Below, in pieces: positions 6,619 to 7,003 of a stretch of 7,003 nt of DNA; the first letter of the stretch is position 1, and the number at the start of each line of letters is the position of its first letter. Made by a program: the position numbers and the translations under genes. Origin of the DNA: Bacteroidota bacterium. GTDB taxonomy: Bacteria; Bacteroidota; Ignavibacteria; Kapaibacteriales; Kapaibacteriaceae. A model generated the notes under the pieces. It was not told the DNA's origin and made no database searches. It saw only the letters and a list, made by a program, of their open reading frames with translations. Where the stretch lies: NCBI GenBank assembly GCA_003488525.1, contig DNLG01000085.1, forward strand, positions 4,187-11,189, written 5' to 3'.

Positions 6619-7003
6619 TGCGAAATCCAATGACGAACATCATGCGCCGTTTTGTTGCAGCAACAATTATCCTGATCGGGATCCTCGGAGTTGAGAGTAC
6701 TAAACTGTCAGCCGAAGAATCCGATTCGTCGATCCTTGTTCGACTGACGTCGATCGATCCGGAACTCTTGCAGTATTTCCCACGCTGGTATGTCTGCGAA
6801 AGTGACATTCAGGCGAAGATCTTCAATGCGTTCCGCGTTTTGGGATATCGAAGAGATAATCTCGATCAGCAGCGTATCGTGGTCACGGCGCAGCCTGTTG
6901 CGAATGCTGAAGACCCGTTCGAAATTCTGATTGTTGAGTGCGGTTCGGAGCGGATGACTGCTCAGGAAATGTCAACCAACCTACCGAACATCCTTTCGAA
7001 GCT
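6618..7003 (+). CDS. Exported protein, 3'-truncated by window edge, function unknown
   Basis: The frame is open from the ATG at 6618 to the window end, giving 128 complete codons. The start overlaps the barrel gene's stop in TGATG, which points to translational coupling; there is no clear Shine-Dalgarno sequence. Starts at 6630 and 6642 are also possible, and the one at 6642 (Met-Arg-Arg) would give a more compact signal peptide. A hydrophobic core follows (residues 12-24 from 6618), with a likely cleavage site after Leu-Ser-Ala (A32), so the product is exported and has no lipobox Cys. The mature part begins ESDSSILVRLTSIDPELLQ, then FPRWYVCESDIQAKIFNAF, which looks like a compact alpha/beta domain; C60 and C108 are the only Cys seen. 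I recognise no family. Tight linkage to the barrel gene suggests a periplasmic or secreted partner of it. Confidence 0.8.
   Translation, partial: MRNPMTNIMRRFVAATIILIGILGVESTKLSAEESDSSILVRLTSIDPELLQYFPRWYVCESDIQAKIFNAFRVLGYRRDNLDQQRIVVTAQPVANAEDPFEILIVECGSERMTAQEMSTNLPNILSK

Overview
The window shows four genes and the start of a fifth-like region of one more partial gene, all on the + strand, in what looks like an ordinary bacterial chromosome. It begins inside a long adenosylcobalamin-dependent (class II) ribonucleotide reductase gene (nrdJ) and ends inside a new exported-protein gene. There is no sign of phage, transposon, CRISPR, tRNA or rRNA. Base composition looks moderate to slightly GC-rich and similar throughout. 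The organism cannot be named from this. A single-helix inner-membrane protein with a large periplasmic part, resembling GldM/PorM in outline, sits beside an outer-membrane barrel gene. That points weakly to the Bacteroidota/Chlorobiota/Ignavibacteria/Kapabacteria (FCB) group; this is inference.

Layout. Positions 2-2119 hold the 3' part of nrdJ, which ends at a strong intrinsic terminator (2155-2186). Positions 2187-2306 hold a possible promoter with a small inverted repeat. Positions 2307-2654 encode a 115-residue secreted Cys/Ser/Lys-rich protein with five CS-type repeats. A 106-base gap follows, with a G7 run, two possible hairpins and a strong Shine-Dalgarno sequence. Positions 2761-4872 encode a 703-residue protein with one N-terminal membrane helix and a large periplasmic part. 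After 27 bases, 4900-6618 encodes a 572-residue signal-peptide protein that looks like a periplasmic domain fused to an outer-membrane beta barrel. It overlaps by one base the last gene (6618 to the window end), another exported protein cut off by the edge.

How they fit together. nrdJ makes deoxynucleotides and is closed off by its own terminator, so it is probably unrelated to what follows. The three genes from 2761 onward are tightly packed and probably co-transcribed. Their products would sit in the inner membrane/periplasm, the outer membrane and the periplasm or beyond, so they could form one trans-envelope assembly. I recognise none of the three with certainty. This cluster, with the small Cys-rich protein ahead of it, is the part of the window most likely to hold something undescribed.
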